Positions 26,306 through 35,489 of a DNA stretch of 64,000 bases are shown here, one piece after another; the first letter of the stretch is position 1; every line of letters starts with the position of its first letter. This DNA comes from CAZYFH01 sp965249175 (GTDB taxonomy: Bacteria > Acidobacteriota > Vicinamibacteria > Vicinamibacterales > UBA8438). The stretch covers positions 4,216,001 to 4,280,000 of the forward strand of contig OZ252227.1 of assembly GCA_965249175.1 (NCBI GenBank). Direction: 5' to 3'. The position numbers and the translations under genes are program-made. Under the pieces are notes generated by a model. The model was not told the DNA's origin and did not search any database. It saw only the letters and a list, made by a program, of their open reading frames with translations.

Positions 26306-27331
26306 ATGCGTGAACGTGATGACACCGTGCTGATCGTGACGGTCGCCGTGGCCGTGGGGGCGATGCTGACGATAACGCCGCCGTCGGCGGCCGCCCAGAC
26401 GGCCGAGACGACCTTGTCGACCGGTTCGTGGACACCGGCACAGACCCCGTGGGGCGATCCCGACTTGCAGGGGATCTGGAACGGCAAGACTCAGACGCCG
26501 CTCCAACGGCCCGAGGAGTACGCGGCGCGCGAGTTCCTGACCGACGACGAGGTGGCCGACCTCGAGCGCGCGAACCTGGAAAACCCGGGCCGCGACGAGC
26601 GGGCGGAGCCGGGCACGGTTGCCGACGTGGAAGGCGCTTACAACAACGCCTTCAGCTCCTTCTTCGGGTCGACGGTGGTCGGAACCCGGCGGACGTCGCT
26701 GATCGTCGATCCGCCGGACGGACAGATCCCCTACACATCGGAAGCAAGAGAGCGGGTCGCGGCGGAGACCGCTCGGCGGCGCGCAGAGCGCGAGAAAGCC
26801 GACGGCCCGGAGGATCGGCCGGGCGACCGTTGCATGGGCGTGACCATTCCGTGCGTGTCCGCATTGTGCGCCTATAGCCGGATCGTCCAGACGCCGGGAG
26901 CGGTCACGCTGTATTACGAGGCGGGCCACTGGGGCGGTGCCTATCGCACGATTGCCTTGGACGGACGTCCGCACCTGCCACCCACGGTGCGCCAGTGGTT
27001 GGGTGATTCGCGCGGCCGGTGGGAGGACGGCATGCTCGTCGTCGAGACGGCCAACTTCACCGACCAGTCGACCTTTCGGGGCGCGAGCCGCGACATGCGG
27101 CTGACGGAGCGGTTCGCCCGGGTAGCGCCCGACACGATCTTGTATCAGGCCACGGTCGATGATCCATCCACCTTCACGCAACCATGGACGCTCGAGATGA
27201 CCTGGACGAAGAACGACGACAGCGACAACCTGATCTTCGAATCAGCGTGTCACGAGGGCAACTATGCGCTGACCAGCATCTTGGCCGGAGCACGCGCGAT
27301 CGAAAACGCATCACAGCCGGGAACGAGGTGA
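26306..27331 (+). CDS. Secreted protein of the unnamed paralogous family (copy 3, subgroup B)
   Basis: 341 residues from the ATG at 26306 (GGGGAAGGAG upstream); an ATG at 26279 overlapping the DUF6152 stop is the alternative. Signal peptide, then QTPWGDPDLQGIWNG, TPLQRPEEYA, SLIVDPPDGQIPYT, CMGVTIPCVSALCAYSR, GRWEDGMLVVETANFTDQ and ESACHEGNYALTSILAG. Its closest relative in the window by eye is copy 2. Copy 4 begins directly after its stop, so the three copies and DUF6152 form one operon. Confidence 0.75.
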   Translation: MRERDDTVLIVTVAVAVGAMLTITPPSAAAQTAETTLSTGSWTPAQTPWGDPDLQGIWNGKTQTPLQRPEEYAAREFLTDDEVADLERANLENPGRDERAEPGTVADVEGAYNNAFSSFFGSTVVGTRRTSLIVDPPDGQIPYTSEARERVAAETARRRAEREKADGPEDRPGDRCMGVTIPCVSALCAYSRIVQTPGAVTLYYEAGHWGGAYRTIALDGRPHLPPTVRQWLGDSRGRWEDGMLVVETANFTDQSTFRGASRDMRLTERFARVAPDTILYQATVDDPSTFTQPWTLEMTWTKNDDSDNLIFESACHEGNYALTSILAGARAIENASQPGTR

Positions 27332-28303
27332 GTGGTGGGAGAGCGATGGAGGACACTCAGACGCGGCCGGGTGGCCGGCATCCTCGCCCTGCTGGCCGGC
27401 GTCGCGGCGTGTCAGCCGGCGACGCCCGACGCCGAGTCGACAAACGGGATTCCGCGTCTCGAGGGAACCGCGCGGCCCGACATTCACGGTGTGTGGCAGG
27501 CAATGGGCGAAGTCGGCCACGACCTCGAGGGGAACGCGGCGGCGGCGGCAGCGGTGCTGCACCCTGGTGTTCCCAACGGAGGACCGGTGCCGGACGCGCC
27601 GGTCCTCGCGCTCGGCGCCCTCGGCGGAATTCCACCGTCGCAAGGCGTGGTCGTCGGCGGGACGATCCCGTACCGGCCGGACGCTCTCGCGCACCGCAAT
27701 GACAACCGCGCGAACGCGCTTACGCGCGACCCGCTGGTGAAGTGCCTGATGCCGGGGGTGCCGCGGGCAACGTATCTCCCGTTTCCGTTTCAGATCACGC
27801 AGGGAACCGAAAAGATCATGATCGTCTACGGGTTCTCGAACGCGGGTCGGACGATTCATCTCGACGAGGTGAACGCGCCGGGCGTCGACTCGTGGATGGG
27901 GCACTCGGTCGGCCGCTGGGAGGGCGACACCCTCGTCGTGGAGGTGACCGAGCAGATCGATCAGACATGGTTCGACCGGTCGGGCAACTTTCATAGCGGT
28001 GCAATGCGCGTGGTGGAACGCTACACGCCGATCACGCCGTACCACATGCAATACGAGGCAACGATGGTCGACCCCGAGGTGTTCACCGAACCGTGGACGA
28101 TCTCGTTGCCGCTCTACCGGCGGATGGAGGAGCACCCGGCGGTCATGGAGTATCGCTGCGTGGAGATGGTCGAGGAGCTTGTCTACGGCCATCTCCGCAA
28201 GGAACAGCTAGTGCGGCGCTGGGAAGGAGACTACGGGCGGCGCGGCGGGACACTGGTGGTCGACATCACGCGCCGGCCCACTGTGCGCGAAGCCGAACCA
28301 TGA
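27332..28303 (+). CDS. Lipoprotein of the unnamed secreted family (copy 4, divergent)
   Basis: 323 residues from GTG at 27332 (a second GTG follows at once). A lipobox LLAGVAACQ marks it as a lipoprotein, unlike the other copies. It keeps RPDIHGVWQA, GRWEGDTLVVEVTEQIDQ, VVERYTPITPYHMQYEATM and DPEVFTEPWTISLPLYR. It lacks the TPLQRP and ACHEGNY blocks, and its centre is CLMPGVPRATYLPFPFQI. It is the last gene of the operon with copies 2 and 3 and DUF6152. Membrane anchoring suggests it could tether the others. Confidence 0.7.
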   Translation: MVGERWRTLRRGRVAGILALLAGVAACQPATPDAESTNGIPRLEGTARPDIHGVWQAMGEVGHDLEGNAAAAAAVLHPGVPNGGPVPDAPVLALGALGGIPPSQGVVVGGTIPYRPDALAHRNDNRANALTRDPLVKCLMPGVPRATYLPFPFQITQGTEKIMIVYGFSNAGRTIHLDEVNAPGVDSWMGHSVGRWEGDTLVVEVTEQIDQTWFDRSGNFHSGAMRVVERYTPITPYHMQYEATMVDPEVFTEPWTISLPLYRRMEEHPAVMEYRCVEMVEELVYGHLRKEQLVRRWEGDYGRRGGTLVVDITRRPTVREAEP

Positions 28304-28361
28304 TGTTTGACGTCTGATCGATATGTTCGGCGCGTAGGGCCGTCTCGCCGCGGCGAGGCCC

Positions 28362-28676
28362 CTACCGAGTTACCCCAGCAGGAATCCGAGACAGGCGGAG
28401 GTCGAGTCGTCGCTGCTCCCCATCCTCAAGCGTGAGTGGCGTCGCGCGTGACCAGAGGCGATCGAGCACCTCGGGCACTCGCCAGGCGATCGGCGGCTCG
28501 GCGGCGACGGCCACCACCAGGTAATCCGCGGACGGCAGCGCGAGGACACGATAGGCACCGTCCGCCTCGGCACGGACGGCCATCACGTAGCTCGTGGGGG
28601 TCACCCACCGGTCGCGGTCCTCTGGGAAGACGATGACGATCGCGTCCGCGACGCGTCGGCCCGTGCGATCCGTCAC
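28362..28676 (-). pseudogene. Frameshifted C-terminal part of the carboxypeptidase-regulatory protein
   Basis: The frame reads VTDRTGRRVADAIVIVFPED, VMAVRAEADGAYRVLALPSA and PLTLEDGEQRRLDLRLSRI, the usual last beta-sandwich of such proteins. It has no start of its own. It continues upstream in frame as AGVTGFVTDR, overlapping the end of the gene at 28673-29998. One missing or extra base near 28690-28710 separates them. Confidence 0.7.
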
Positions 28677-29998
28677 GAAGCCGGTGACGCCGGCGTGCGG
28701 CCCGTGATCACCATCTCGACGTCCGAGCGACCGCTGCTGAAGTTTGTCGGGTCGTACGTGATGTCCACGCCCCCCAGCCGCACCGCCAACAGCGACCAGC
28801 CCGGCGGGAGCCCGCTGAGGTCCAGGAGCGTGGGACCGACGACGCCGTCGACCACGAACGACCCGTCGGGCGCGATCGATGCATCGCGACTCATGCGCAT
28901 CTGGAGGCCGTTGCCCGGACGCACCTCGGTCGCGATGCCGAGCGCCGAAGGATCGAACGGAAGGGGTGCGGCGTCGTCCGTCACGATCTGGCCACGCACG
29001 CGGGCCACGGCGGGTGCGCGCACGACGAGATCCGTCATGTCACCGGCCACCACCACGTCGAACCCCTTCACCGCCAACGGAGGAAACCGCTCGTCGGCAT
29101 TCGTGACACGGAGCTCGTAGTCGCCGGGCACCAGACCGGAGAGCTCGAAGGATCCGTCCGCTAAGACCCGCGTACTCGCCACCGGCGTAGGTCGTCCGGC
29201 GCGCGTCGCCGTCACGAGCGGGGACGCGAAGAACGGGCCCACGAGATTCGTCGCGACACCCGAGAGGGTGTGCGTCGGCACGGTGGCCAGCTCGAAGTCA
29301 ATCCCCACCAGCTCCTGTCCTGGCCCGATGCGGAGCGGCTGCGCCGCGGCGATCTCAGTTGCGTCTGGAAAGAGCGTCGCGGTGTACACCTCATCCGAAC
29401 TCTCGACCGGGGCATCATTCGCGAGCGACAGGACCCGCCCCGTGTGCGCTCGGACGTAGTACTGGCCGGGCAGGAGGTCGTCGAGCCGGTACGTCCCGAC
29501 CGCGTCCGTCTGCGCGAACGCAACCGCGACGTTGGAGAACCGCCGGCCACCCCCGACGCGGTCACCGAGCAACTCGATCTCGACATTGGGCATCGGATTG
29601 CCTTCGGAATCGAAGATCCGTCCGCTGATCGCGCCCGCGCGTTCGAGTCGGATGTTGATGCGGCGCGTCGCCTCGCCCGCACGGACGGCGACCTCGTCGC
29701 CCCCGCGTGTCGCCAGGAGCTGGCCGTACTGCCACTCGGAGTAGCCCGGGGCGCTCGCGTAGACCCGATATGTGCCGGGCACGAGGCGAGCGAGCTCGTA
29801 GCGCCCGTCGTCGTCGGTCGTCGCGCGGTGCTCACCTCCTGTCCCGGACGCGCTCACGGTCGATCTGGCGATGGGACGGCCCGACACGTCGTCGATGATG
29901 CGCCCCTGGATCGCACCCGGAGTTTGTCCCGCGGCAGGGAGCGCCGTCGCCAGCAGGGTCAGAAGCACGACGCTGACGCGTCTGAAGAGCTTCGGCAT
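28673..29998 (-). CDS. Secreted multi-domain carboxypeptidase-regulatory-like protein (C-terminus lost by frameshift)
   Basis: 441 residues from the ATG at 29998 (GGTGGAG upstream). A signal peptide (…ALPAAGQ) is followed by repeated beta-sandwich modules: IQGRIIDDVSGRPIARSTVS, ATTDDDGRYELARLVPGTYR, GRIFDSEGNPMPNVEIELLG, TYRLDDLLPGQYYVRAHTG, SFELSGLVPGDYELRVTN. Such modules are seen in acidobacterial exported and TonB-associated proteins. The frame ends abruptly at VITGRTPASPAS, while the natural continuation lies in the neighbouring frame (28362-28676). The function is structural or binding. Confidence 0.75.
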   Translation of the reverse strand: MPKLFRRVSVVLLTLLATALPAAGQTPGAIQGRIIDDVSGRPIARSTVSASGTGGEHRATTDDDGRYELARLVPGTYRVYASAPGYSEWQYGQLLATRGGDEVAVRAGEATRRINIRLERAGAISGRIFDSEGNPMPNVEIELLGDRVGGGRRFSNVAVAFAQTDAVGTYRLDDLLPGQYYVRAHTGRVLSLANDAPVESSDEVYTATLFPDATEIAAAQPLRIGPGQELVGIDFELATVPTHTLSGVATNLVGPFFASPLVTATRAGRPTPVASTRVLADGSFELSGLVPGDYELRVTNADERFPPLAVKGFDVVVAGDMTDLVVRAPAVARVRGQIVTDDAAPLPFDPSALGIATEVRPGNGLQMRMSRDASIAPDGSFVVDGVVGPTLLDLSGLPPGWSLLAVRLGGVDITYDPTNFSSGRSDVEMVITGRTPASPAS

Positions 29999-30063
29999 GG
30001 GAGCTCCACCGGGCCTCGATCGATTCGACGCCCGCACTCTCACTGGCACCGATCCCCCCGTGC

Positions 30064-31026
30064 TCAGAACACGGCAAGCGGGTTGATCGCCGAACCGGCG
30101 CCGTTCGGCACACCGTGCGGCGAGGCCATGAACAGGAACTCCCAGCGGTTCAGCTCGGTGGCCGTCTCGGCCAGCTCCTCGAGGCCGAGGTTGTCGAACA
30201 AATGCACGCCAAGTGACACGAGCGCGAAGAAGTGCACCGGGATGGTCACGCCCTCGACCACGCCACCTTCCTGAGGCACGTCCGCCCCGAGGAGAGCAAT
30301 GTCCCGCTCCTTGAAGAACGGAAGGAGCGATGGATGGTAGCCGCCTTGCTGCTCGATGTCGCGGCCGGTGCGCAGGAACAGCGCGTCGCCCGACGAGATG
30401 GTGATGCCGGTCTCAGCCTCCCACGCCTCGATGTCACGTCGCCGGACCGGCTGGCCGGGCAGGTCGACCAGGACGCCGCGCGTGACCAGCCCGCCCGTCA
30501 GATTGACGATCCCCATCCGCGTGCAGCCGTCCTCGGTCGAGGCGACCTCGTCGAAGCTGAGACCGTTGTAGACCTGGCCATCGTAGGCGACGTGGCACAG
30601 CGCGTCGAGATGGGACACCAGACCGCCGTGATACTCGATCTCGTATCGCTCCCAGAAGTAGCCGTTCCCGGTGTCGATGTCGAACACGTTGCGGACCGCG
30701 CCAACGAGTAGCGGTCGCCGATTCGCGCTCGCGCCGTCGGGGTCCTCGAGCGGGTCCAGCGTCATCGCCCGGGCCATGGAGACCACGCGCCCCGTCTCCA
30801 CCAACCGCGCAGCCTCCACCCGCTTGGCCGGAGTCACGAGGTTCAGGGCGCCAAGCTGGTCGTCCTCGCCCCAGCGGCCCCAGTTCGACAGCTCGCTCAT
30901 CCACGTGTCGAACTGTGCCTTCGTCACCTCCTCGCCCGGCTCGCCTTGGGCGCCGCCTCCCGCACAGGCAGAGACCGTCACCACCGCGCCCACCGCCAGA
31001 CCACCAGCTAGCCGGAACCACGTCAT
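30064..31026 (-). CDS. Cyclase/kynurenine-formamidase-like lipoprotein
   Basis: 320 residues from the ATG at 31026, preceded by GAGGGGGA. A lipobox VTVSACAGG marks lipidation. The cyclase-family metal motif is seen as HGGLVSHLDALCH (the H-x-G-x-x-x-H-x-D-x-x-x-H pattern), followed by GITISSGDALFLRTGRD and a C-terminal HFFALVSLGVHLFDNL. Related enzymes hydrolyse N-formylkynurenine or similar amides or lactones with a bound metal, and the substrate here is unknown. It is divergent from the unrecognised gene at 31242, with an AT-rich leader between them. Confidence 0.8.
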   Translation of the reverse strand: MTWFRLAGGLAVGAVVTVSACAGGGAQGEPGEEVTKAQFDTWMSELSNWGRWGEDDQLGALNLVTPAKRVEAARLVETGRVVSMARAMTLDPLEDPDGASANRRPLLVGAVRNVFDIDTGNGYFWERYEIEYHGGLVSHLDALCHVAYDGQVYNGLSFDEVASTEDGCTRMGIVNLTGGLVTRGVLVDLPGQPVRRRDIEAWEAETGITISSGDALFLRTGRDIEQQGGYHPSLLPFFKERDIALLGADVPQEGGVVEGVTIPVHFFALVSLGVHLFDNLGLEELAETATELNRWEFLFMASPHGVPNGAGSAINPLAVF

Positions 31027-31179
31027 AAATCCCCCTCGAGGAAGCGCCCGCCTCGCTGACATTGGCGTCCGTCGCCGCCGGGCGTGTCGCCGCGCCACGT
31101 TGCGGACCAACGGCGAGTCACATCATATGGTGTTCGGGTCTGCCACGTTGCAGGCGCCGCACGCTGGGCAAGTCCGCAT

Positions 31180-31241
31180 GAATTGTTTTATATATTTAAA
31201 TATCATATATATTATTTATAAATTAATGTAATAATTAGAAT
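31180..31241 (+). promoter_or_regulatory. AT-rich leader with a 12-bp palindrome
   Basis: From about 31181 to 31239 the sequence is nearly all A and T in an otherwise ~67% GC region. It holds the perfect palindrome ATATTTAAATAT at 31192-31203 and several TATAAT/TTATAA-like boxes. It ends directly at the ATG of the next gene, without a ribosome-binding site. It is most simply a strong promoter or a nucleoid-protein binding site, possibly acquired together with the gene. Confidence 0.6.
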
Positions 31242-32222
31242 ATGGCCACACAGACATTCGTCGTCCGGCTAGACGCGGTCCTGGCGAGGCGGGCGATGGC
31301 AACGCTGAACGCACCCGGACAGGGGTACGACTCGCTCGACGAGCTCCTCTCGGTCGCGCTCGTCAATCAACTCGGTGCGGAAGCGGCCTTCACGAAAACG
31401 ATGCCGGACGGGGCGAGTGCGCCGACCATCTCCCAGATCCACGGGACGCTCCTTCGCCCAACCGCTGCCGCCACGGCGAAGCACCTCGCCGTCCCGGCCA
31501 CGTGCGCGGACAGTCTCTTCATCCTCACCAACCGTTTGAGTCCGCTGAAGGTTGCGACTCGCGTGCTGGCCAACCTGTCGGCGCTCGTCACCCGACTCGG
31601 CGACGATCGCCGGTGGCCGACCATCGACACCTTTCGCACGACGGCAGGACACGCGGCACGGGCGCTCGGCTTCGCCCTCCAGCGTCACGCGTGGCCGGAT
31701 CCATCAACGGGACGAGACAAGCGGTGGATCGGCTATCCGGTCGGGCGAGACGAACGCGCGAGCCTAGCACGCTTCGCCGTGAGCTTTACCGTAAGCAAGA
31801 ACGACGGGACGGCGGGACCGCTCGTCATCCTCGGGCTCGCGACCGTCGTCGACGGGGGCCGCATTGCACTAACGGAGGCCGGCTGGCGTCTGGCGATCGC
31901 GCCGAGCCCGCTCCTGCAGGAGTCAGGCTCGGGCATGCTGTCCGATGAGGAACGACACATCTTTGCGGAGCAGATCGCCGGCGCGTCCGGCGAGCGCGCG
32001 GCCGTGACCCAGCTGCTCGATCTCGTGGTCCAGGCAGACGGCTCGCAGACCGAGGTCGACCGGCGGCTCCGCTCCCTCCACGCGGACTGGTCGGTCAATC
32101 GGACCACCGCGCATCGAGCGGCGATCGTCGGCCGTCTCGTCGAGCTGGGCGCGTTGTCGGCGTCAGGGAGGGGGCGTCGGGCGCGGCTTCGGCTCCTCGC
32201 TGACGGCGAGCGGTTCCTTTAG
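31242..32222 (+). CDS. Unrecognised protein, possible ribbon-helix-helix N-terminus and winged-helix C-terminus
   Basis: 326 residues without signal peptide or membrane segment, so cytoplasmic. The first 45 residues (TFVVRLDAVLARRAM, GYDSLDELLSVALVNQL) look like a ribbon-helix-helix DNA-binding unit. The centre (RWIGYPVGRDERASLARFAV, ALTEAGWRLAIAPSPLL) and the C-terminus (AHRAAIVGRLVELGALS, GRGRRARLRLL) suggest winged-helix elements. I do not recognise a family. The start ATG abuts an AT-rich leader and lacks a Shine-Dalgarno sequence, so it may be translated leaderless. It lies just before the benzoate genes on the same strand, but a regulatory link is speculation. Confidence 0.6.
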   Translation: MATQTFVVRLDAVLARRAMATLNAPGQGYDSLDELLSVALVNQLGAEAAFTKTMPDGASAPTISQIHGTLLRPTAAATAKHLAVPATCADSLFILTNRLSPLKVATRVLANLSALVTRLGDDRRWPTIDTFRTTAGHAARALGFALQRHAWPDPSTGRDKRWIGYPVGRDERASLARFAVSFTVSKNDGTAGPLVILGLATVVDGGRIALTEAGWRLAIAPSPLLQESGSGMLSDEERHIFAEQIAGASGERAAVTQLLDLVVQADGSQTEVDRRLRSLHADWSVNRTTAHRAAIVGRLVELGALSASGRGRRARLRLLADGERFL

Positions 32223-32261
32223 CAAGCCACGTCGCGTGAGCGCGTACACTACCCCTGCACA

Positions 32262-33806
32262 GTGGAGGGTATTCCCCGCGACTACAACGCGGCGACCGAT
32301 TTCGTCGAACGCAACGTCGAGGAGGGACGGGGCGACAAGGTCGCCTTCGTGGATCCGCTGCGAGCGCTGACCTACCGCGACCTGGCCGACGACTGCAGCC
32401 GCGTGGGCAACCTGCTGGCCGCCCACGGCATCCGACGCGAGGCGCGGGTCGCGCTGATCGTCCTCGACTCGGTCGACTTCCCCGTCATTTTCTGGGGCGC
32501 CATCAAGGCCGGCGTCATCCCGGTCGCGGTCAACACGCTGCTCAACGCCGAGCAGTACCGCTACATCCTGGAGGATTCAAGGGCACAGGCGTTGTTTGTC
32601 TCGGCGCCGTTGCTACCGGTCGTCGGACCGGTCCTCGACGATCTCGCGGCGCTGGACCATGTCTTCGTGGTCGGCGGCGAGGACGCGGACGGGCGACAGC
32701 CCACGTTCGCCGAGGCGCTGGCGGACCAGTCCCCCGCCTTCACTCCCGCGGCCACGTGCGCCGACGAGGTCGCCTTCTGGCTTTACTCCTCCGGTTCCAC
32801 CGGCATGCCGAAAGGCACGCGACATGTGCATGCCGCCGCCATGATGACGGCTCGGCTTTACGGCCAGGGCGTCCTCGGCATCAACGAGGGAGACCTGGTC
32901 TACTCGGCAGCGAAGCTGTTCTTCGCGTACGGCCTCGGCAACGCCATGACGTTTCCGTTGTCCGTCGGAGCCACGGCCGTGTTGTTCCCCGGACGACCGA
33001 CACCGGCCGCGGTCCTCGGAGTGCTGCGAGCGCGTCAACCAACCATCTTCTTTGGCGTGCCGACGCTCTATGCCGCGCTCCTCGCGGACCCCGCCTGTAT
33101 ACCCGAGGCGGGATCGCCGCGCCTGCGTGCCTGTGTCTCGGCAGGTGAGGCGCTGCCCGAAGACGTCGGCAAGGCCTGGAAGGCCCGGTTCGGGGTCGAC
33201 ATCTACGACGGCGTCGGGTCGACCGAGATGCTGCATATCTATTTATCGAACGGGCCCGGCGACGTGCGATACGGCTCGTCCGGCAAGGCGGTGCCGGGCT
33301 ACGAGCTTCGCCTGGTCGACGAGGCGACCGCGGAGGTCGGACCCGACACCATCGGTGAGCTGCTGGTGCGCGGTCCCAGCGCCGCCGAGGGCTACTGGAA
33401 CCAGCGTGACAGGAGCCGCCGGACGTTCGAAGGCGAATGGACGCGCACGGGCGACAAGTTCATCCGCGACGCTGCGGGCTATTACCGCTACTGCGGGCGC
33501 ACCGACGACATGTTCAAAGTGAGCGGGATCTGGGTGTCGCCGTTCGAGGTCGAGTCGGCCCTGATGACTCACGAGTCGGTCCTGGAGGCAGCGGTGGTGC
33601 CGGCAATGGACGAGGACGGCCTGCTGAAGCCGAAGGCGTTCGTCGTGCTGACGGGAGGCGCGTCCAGCGATGGCCTCGCGGACGCCCTCCAGCACCTTGT
33701 CAAGTCCAAGGCCGGGCCGTGGAAATACCCGCGCTGGGTCGTCTTCGTCGACGATCTGCCGAAGACCGCGACCGGCAAGATCCGACGCTTCCAGTTGCGC
33801 GCCTGA
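32262..33806 (+). CDS. bclA: Benzoate-CoA ligase family protein
   Basis: 514 residues from a GTG at 32262. ANL-superfamily motifs are complete: YSSGSTGMPKGTRHVHAA (P-loop), GVGSTEMLHIYLSN, WTRTGDKF, YCGRTDDMFKVSGIWVSPFE (hinge) and the C-terminal catalytic lysine in PKTATGKIRRFQL. The START-EML variant and overall length match benzoate- and 4-hydroxybenzoate-CoA ligases. It would make benzoyl-CoA from benzoate, ATP and CoA in the cytoplasm. boxC starts 4 bp after its stop and boxB follows, so the three are one operon and the context supports benzoate as substrate. Confidence 0.88.
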   Translation: MEGIPRDYNAATDFVERNVEEGRGDKVAFVDPLRALTYRDLADDCSRVGNLLAAHGIRREARVALIVLDSVDFPVIFWGAIKAGVIPVAVNTLLNAEQYRYILEDSRAQALFVSAPLLPVVGPVLDDLAALDHVFVVGGEDADGRQPTFAEALADQSPAFTPAATCADEVAFWLYSSGSTGMPKGTRHVHAAAMMTARLYGQGVLGINEGDLVYSAAKLFFAYGLGNAMTFPLSVGATAVLFPGRPTPAAVLGVLRARQPTIFFGVPTLYAALLADPACIPEAGSPRLRACVSAGEALPEDVGKAWKARFGVDIYDGVGSTEMLHIYLSNGPGDVRYGSSGKAVPGYELRLVDEATAEVGPDTIGELLVRGPSAAEGYWNQRDRSRRTFEGEWTRTGDKFIRDAAGYYRYCGRTDDMFKVSGIWVSPFEVESALMTHESVLEAAVVPAMDEDGLLKPKAFVVLTGGASSDGLADALQHLVKSKAGPWKYPRWVVFVDDLPKTATGKIRRFQLRA

Positions 33807-33810
33807 CGGC

Positions 33811-35460
33811 ATGATCGATTTTCAGACCGACCCGTCGCGCTACCGCCACTGGCGGCTGACAATCGACCGCGAGGTGGCGACGCTCGTCCTCGACGTGGAC
33901 GAGCAGGCCAGCCTGGGCGACGGTTATGCGCTGAAGCAGAACTCCTACGACCTGAGTGTCGATATCGAGTTGGCCGATGCCGTCCAACGGTTACGCTTCG
34001 AGCAGCCCAACGCAAAGGTCGTGGTGCTGCGCTCTGGAAAAGAACGGGTCTTCTCCGCCGGCGCCAACATCCGGATGCTGGCAAGCGCCTCCCATGCGTT
34101 CAAAGTGAACTTTTGCAAGTTCACCAACGAAACACGTAATGCCATCGAGGACGCGAGCCGTCATTCCGGTCAGCGCTACCTCTGCGCCGTGCAGGGCACG
34201 GCCGCGGGAGGCGGCTACGAACTCGCGTTGGCCACGGAGCACATCGTGCTGACCGACGACGGCACATCCGCGGTGGCCTTGCCGGAGTTGCCACTGCTCG
34301 CGGTGCTGCCCGGTACGGGCGGCCTGACCCGCCTGACCGACAAGCGCAGGGTGCGGCGCGATCTGGCGGACGCCTTCTGCACGCTGGAGGAGGGGGTCAG
34401 GGGTGAGCGAGCGCTCGGTTGGCACCTCGTCGACGAGCTGGTGCCGAATTCCCGCTTCGAGGCGGCAATCACGGCCTGGACCGCAGACTGGGCGCGCCGA
34501 TCGGATCGGCCGTCGACCGTAGAGGGGGTGCAGCTGACGCCGCTCAGCCGCCGCGTCTCGGACGCGACAGTCGTGTACACGAGCCTCCGCGTCGACATCG
34601 ACCGCGACCGGCGGGTGGCGACGCTCACCCTGGCCGGACCGACCGCCCCGGCACCCACCTCGACGACGACCGTCGCGGCGGAAGGCGCCGACTTCTGGCT
34701 CCTGCGCCTCGCGCGCGAGCTCGACGACGCGATACTCCACCTCCGCCTGAACGAGCCGGAGATAGGCGTGCTGGTCTTCAAGAGCGACGGCGACTCGACG
34801 CGCGTCCTGGCCTTCGACCAGCTGCTCGACACACACGCGTCGGATTGGCTGATCCGCGAGATCCGCCTCCTGTGGAAACGGGTCTTGAAGCGAATCGACG
34901 TGACGTCGCGTTCGCTGGTGGCCCTCATCGAGCCTGGCAGCTGCTTCGTCGGCACGCTTGCGGAGATCGTCTTTGCATGCGACCGCAGCTACATGCTCGA
35001 GGGGCGCGTGGAAGGCGACGGCCGGCCGCCGCCGTGCCTCGTGCTGAACCAGCTCAACTTCGGCTGCTATCCGATGGGCAACGACCTGACCCGTCTCGAA
35101 AGCCGATTCTGGGGGGAACCGACCAGGAGCACAGACGCCCGACGCCATCTCGGCGAGGCACTCGACGCGCACGCCTGCGAGTCACTCGGGATGGTCACTT
35201 TCGTGCTCGATGACCTCGATTGGGCGGACGACGTGCGCCTGTTTCTTGAAGAGCGGACCAGGTTCTCACCGGACGGTCTGTCCGGTCTGGAGGCCAACCT
35301 GCGCTTCGTGGGGCCCGAGACGATGGAAACGAAGATCTTCGGACGGTTGAGCGCCTGGCAGAACTGGATCTTCCAGCGGCCCAACGCCGTCGGCGAGAGC
35401 GGAGCCCTTCCCCGCTACGGCAGCGGACGCCGACCCGTGTTCGATCCGAAGCGCGTGTGA
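33811..35460 (+). CDS. boxC: 2,3-epoxybenzoyl-CoA dihydrolase (benzoyl-CoA-dihydrodiol lyase)
   Basis: 549 residues from the ATG at 33811. It shows the double crotonase layout of BoxC: an N-terminal DFQTDPSRYRHW, EQASLGDGYALKQNSYDLSV, the oxyanion-hole regions FSAGANIRML and GTAAGGGYELALATEH, and a second half (VLAFDQLLDTH, LVALIEPGSCFVGTLAE, NQLNFGCYPMGNDLTRLESR). BoxC opens and cleaves the ring of 2,3-epoxybenzoyl-CoA, releasing formate and a dehydroadipyl-CoA semialdehyde. The length is normal for the family. It follows the CoA ligase by 4 bp and runs into boxB. Confidence 0.92.
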   Translation: MIDFQTDPSRYRHWRLTIDREVATLVLDVDEQASLGDGYALKQNSYDLSVDIELADAVQRLRFEQPNAKVVVLRSGKERVFSAGANIRMLASASHAFKVNFCKFTNETRNAIEDASRHSGQRYLCAVQGTAAGGGYELALATEHIVLTDDGTSAVALPELPLLAVLPGTGGLTRLTDKRRVRRDLADAFCTLEEGVRGERALGWHLVDELVPNSRFEAAITAWTADWARRSDRPSTVEGVQLTPLSRRVSDATVVYTSLRVDIDRDRRVATLTLAGPTAPAPTSTTTVAAEGADFWLLRLARELDDAILHLRLNEPEIGVLVFKSDGDSTRVLAFDQLLDTHASDWLIREIRLLWKRVLKRIDVTSRSLVALIEPGSCFVGTLAEIVFACDRSYMLEGRVEGDGRPPPCLVLNQLNFGCYPMGNDLTRLESRFWGEPTRSTDARRHLGEALDAHACESLGMVTFVLDDLDWADDVRLFLEERTRFSPDGLSGLEANLRFVGPETMETKIFGRLSAWQNWIFQRPNAVGESGALPRYGSGRRPVFDPKRV

Positions 35461-35489
35461 CGTCGCCAGCAAACGCGGAGGAGGACGGC

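Noticed and set aside
33991..35172. 393-codon minus-strand frame across boxC
   Set aside because: boxC is unmistakable on the plus strand; the antisense frame has no domain.
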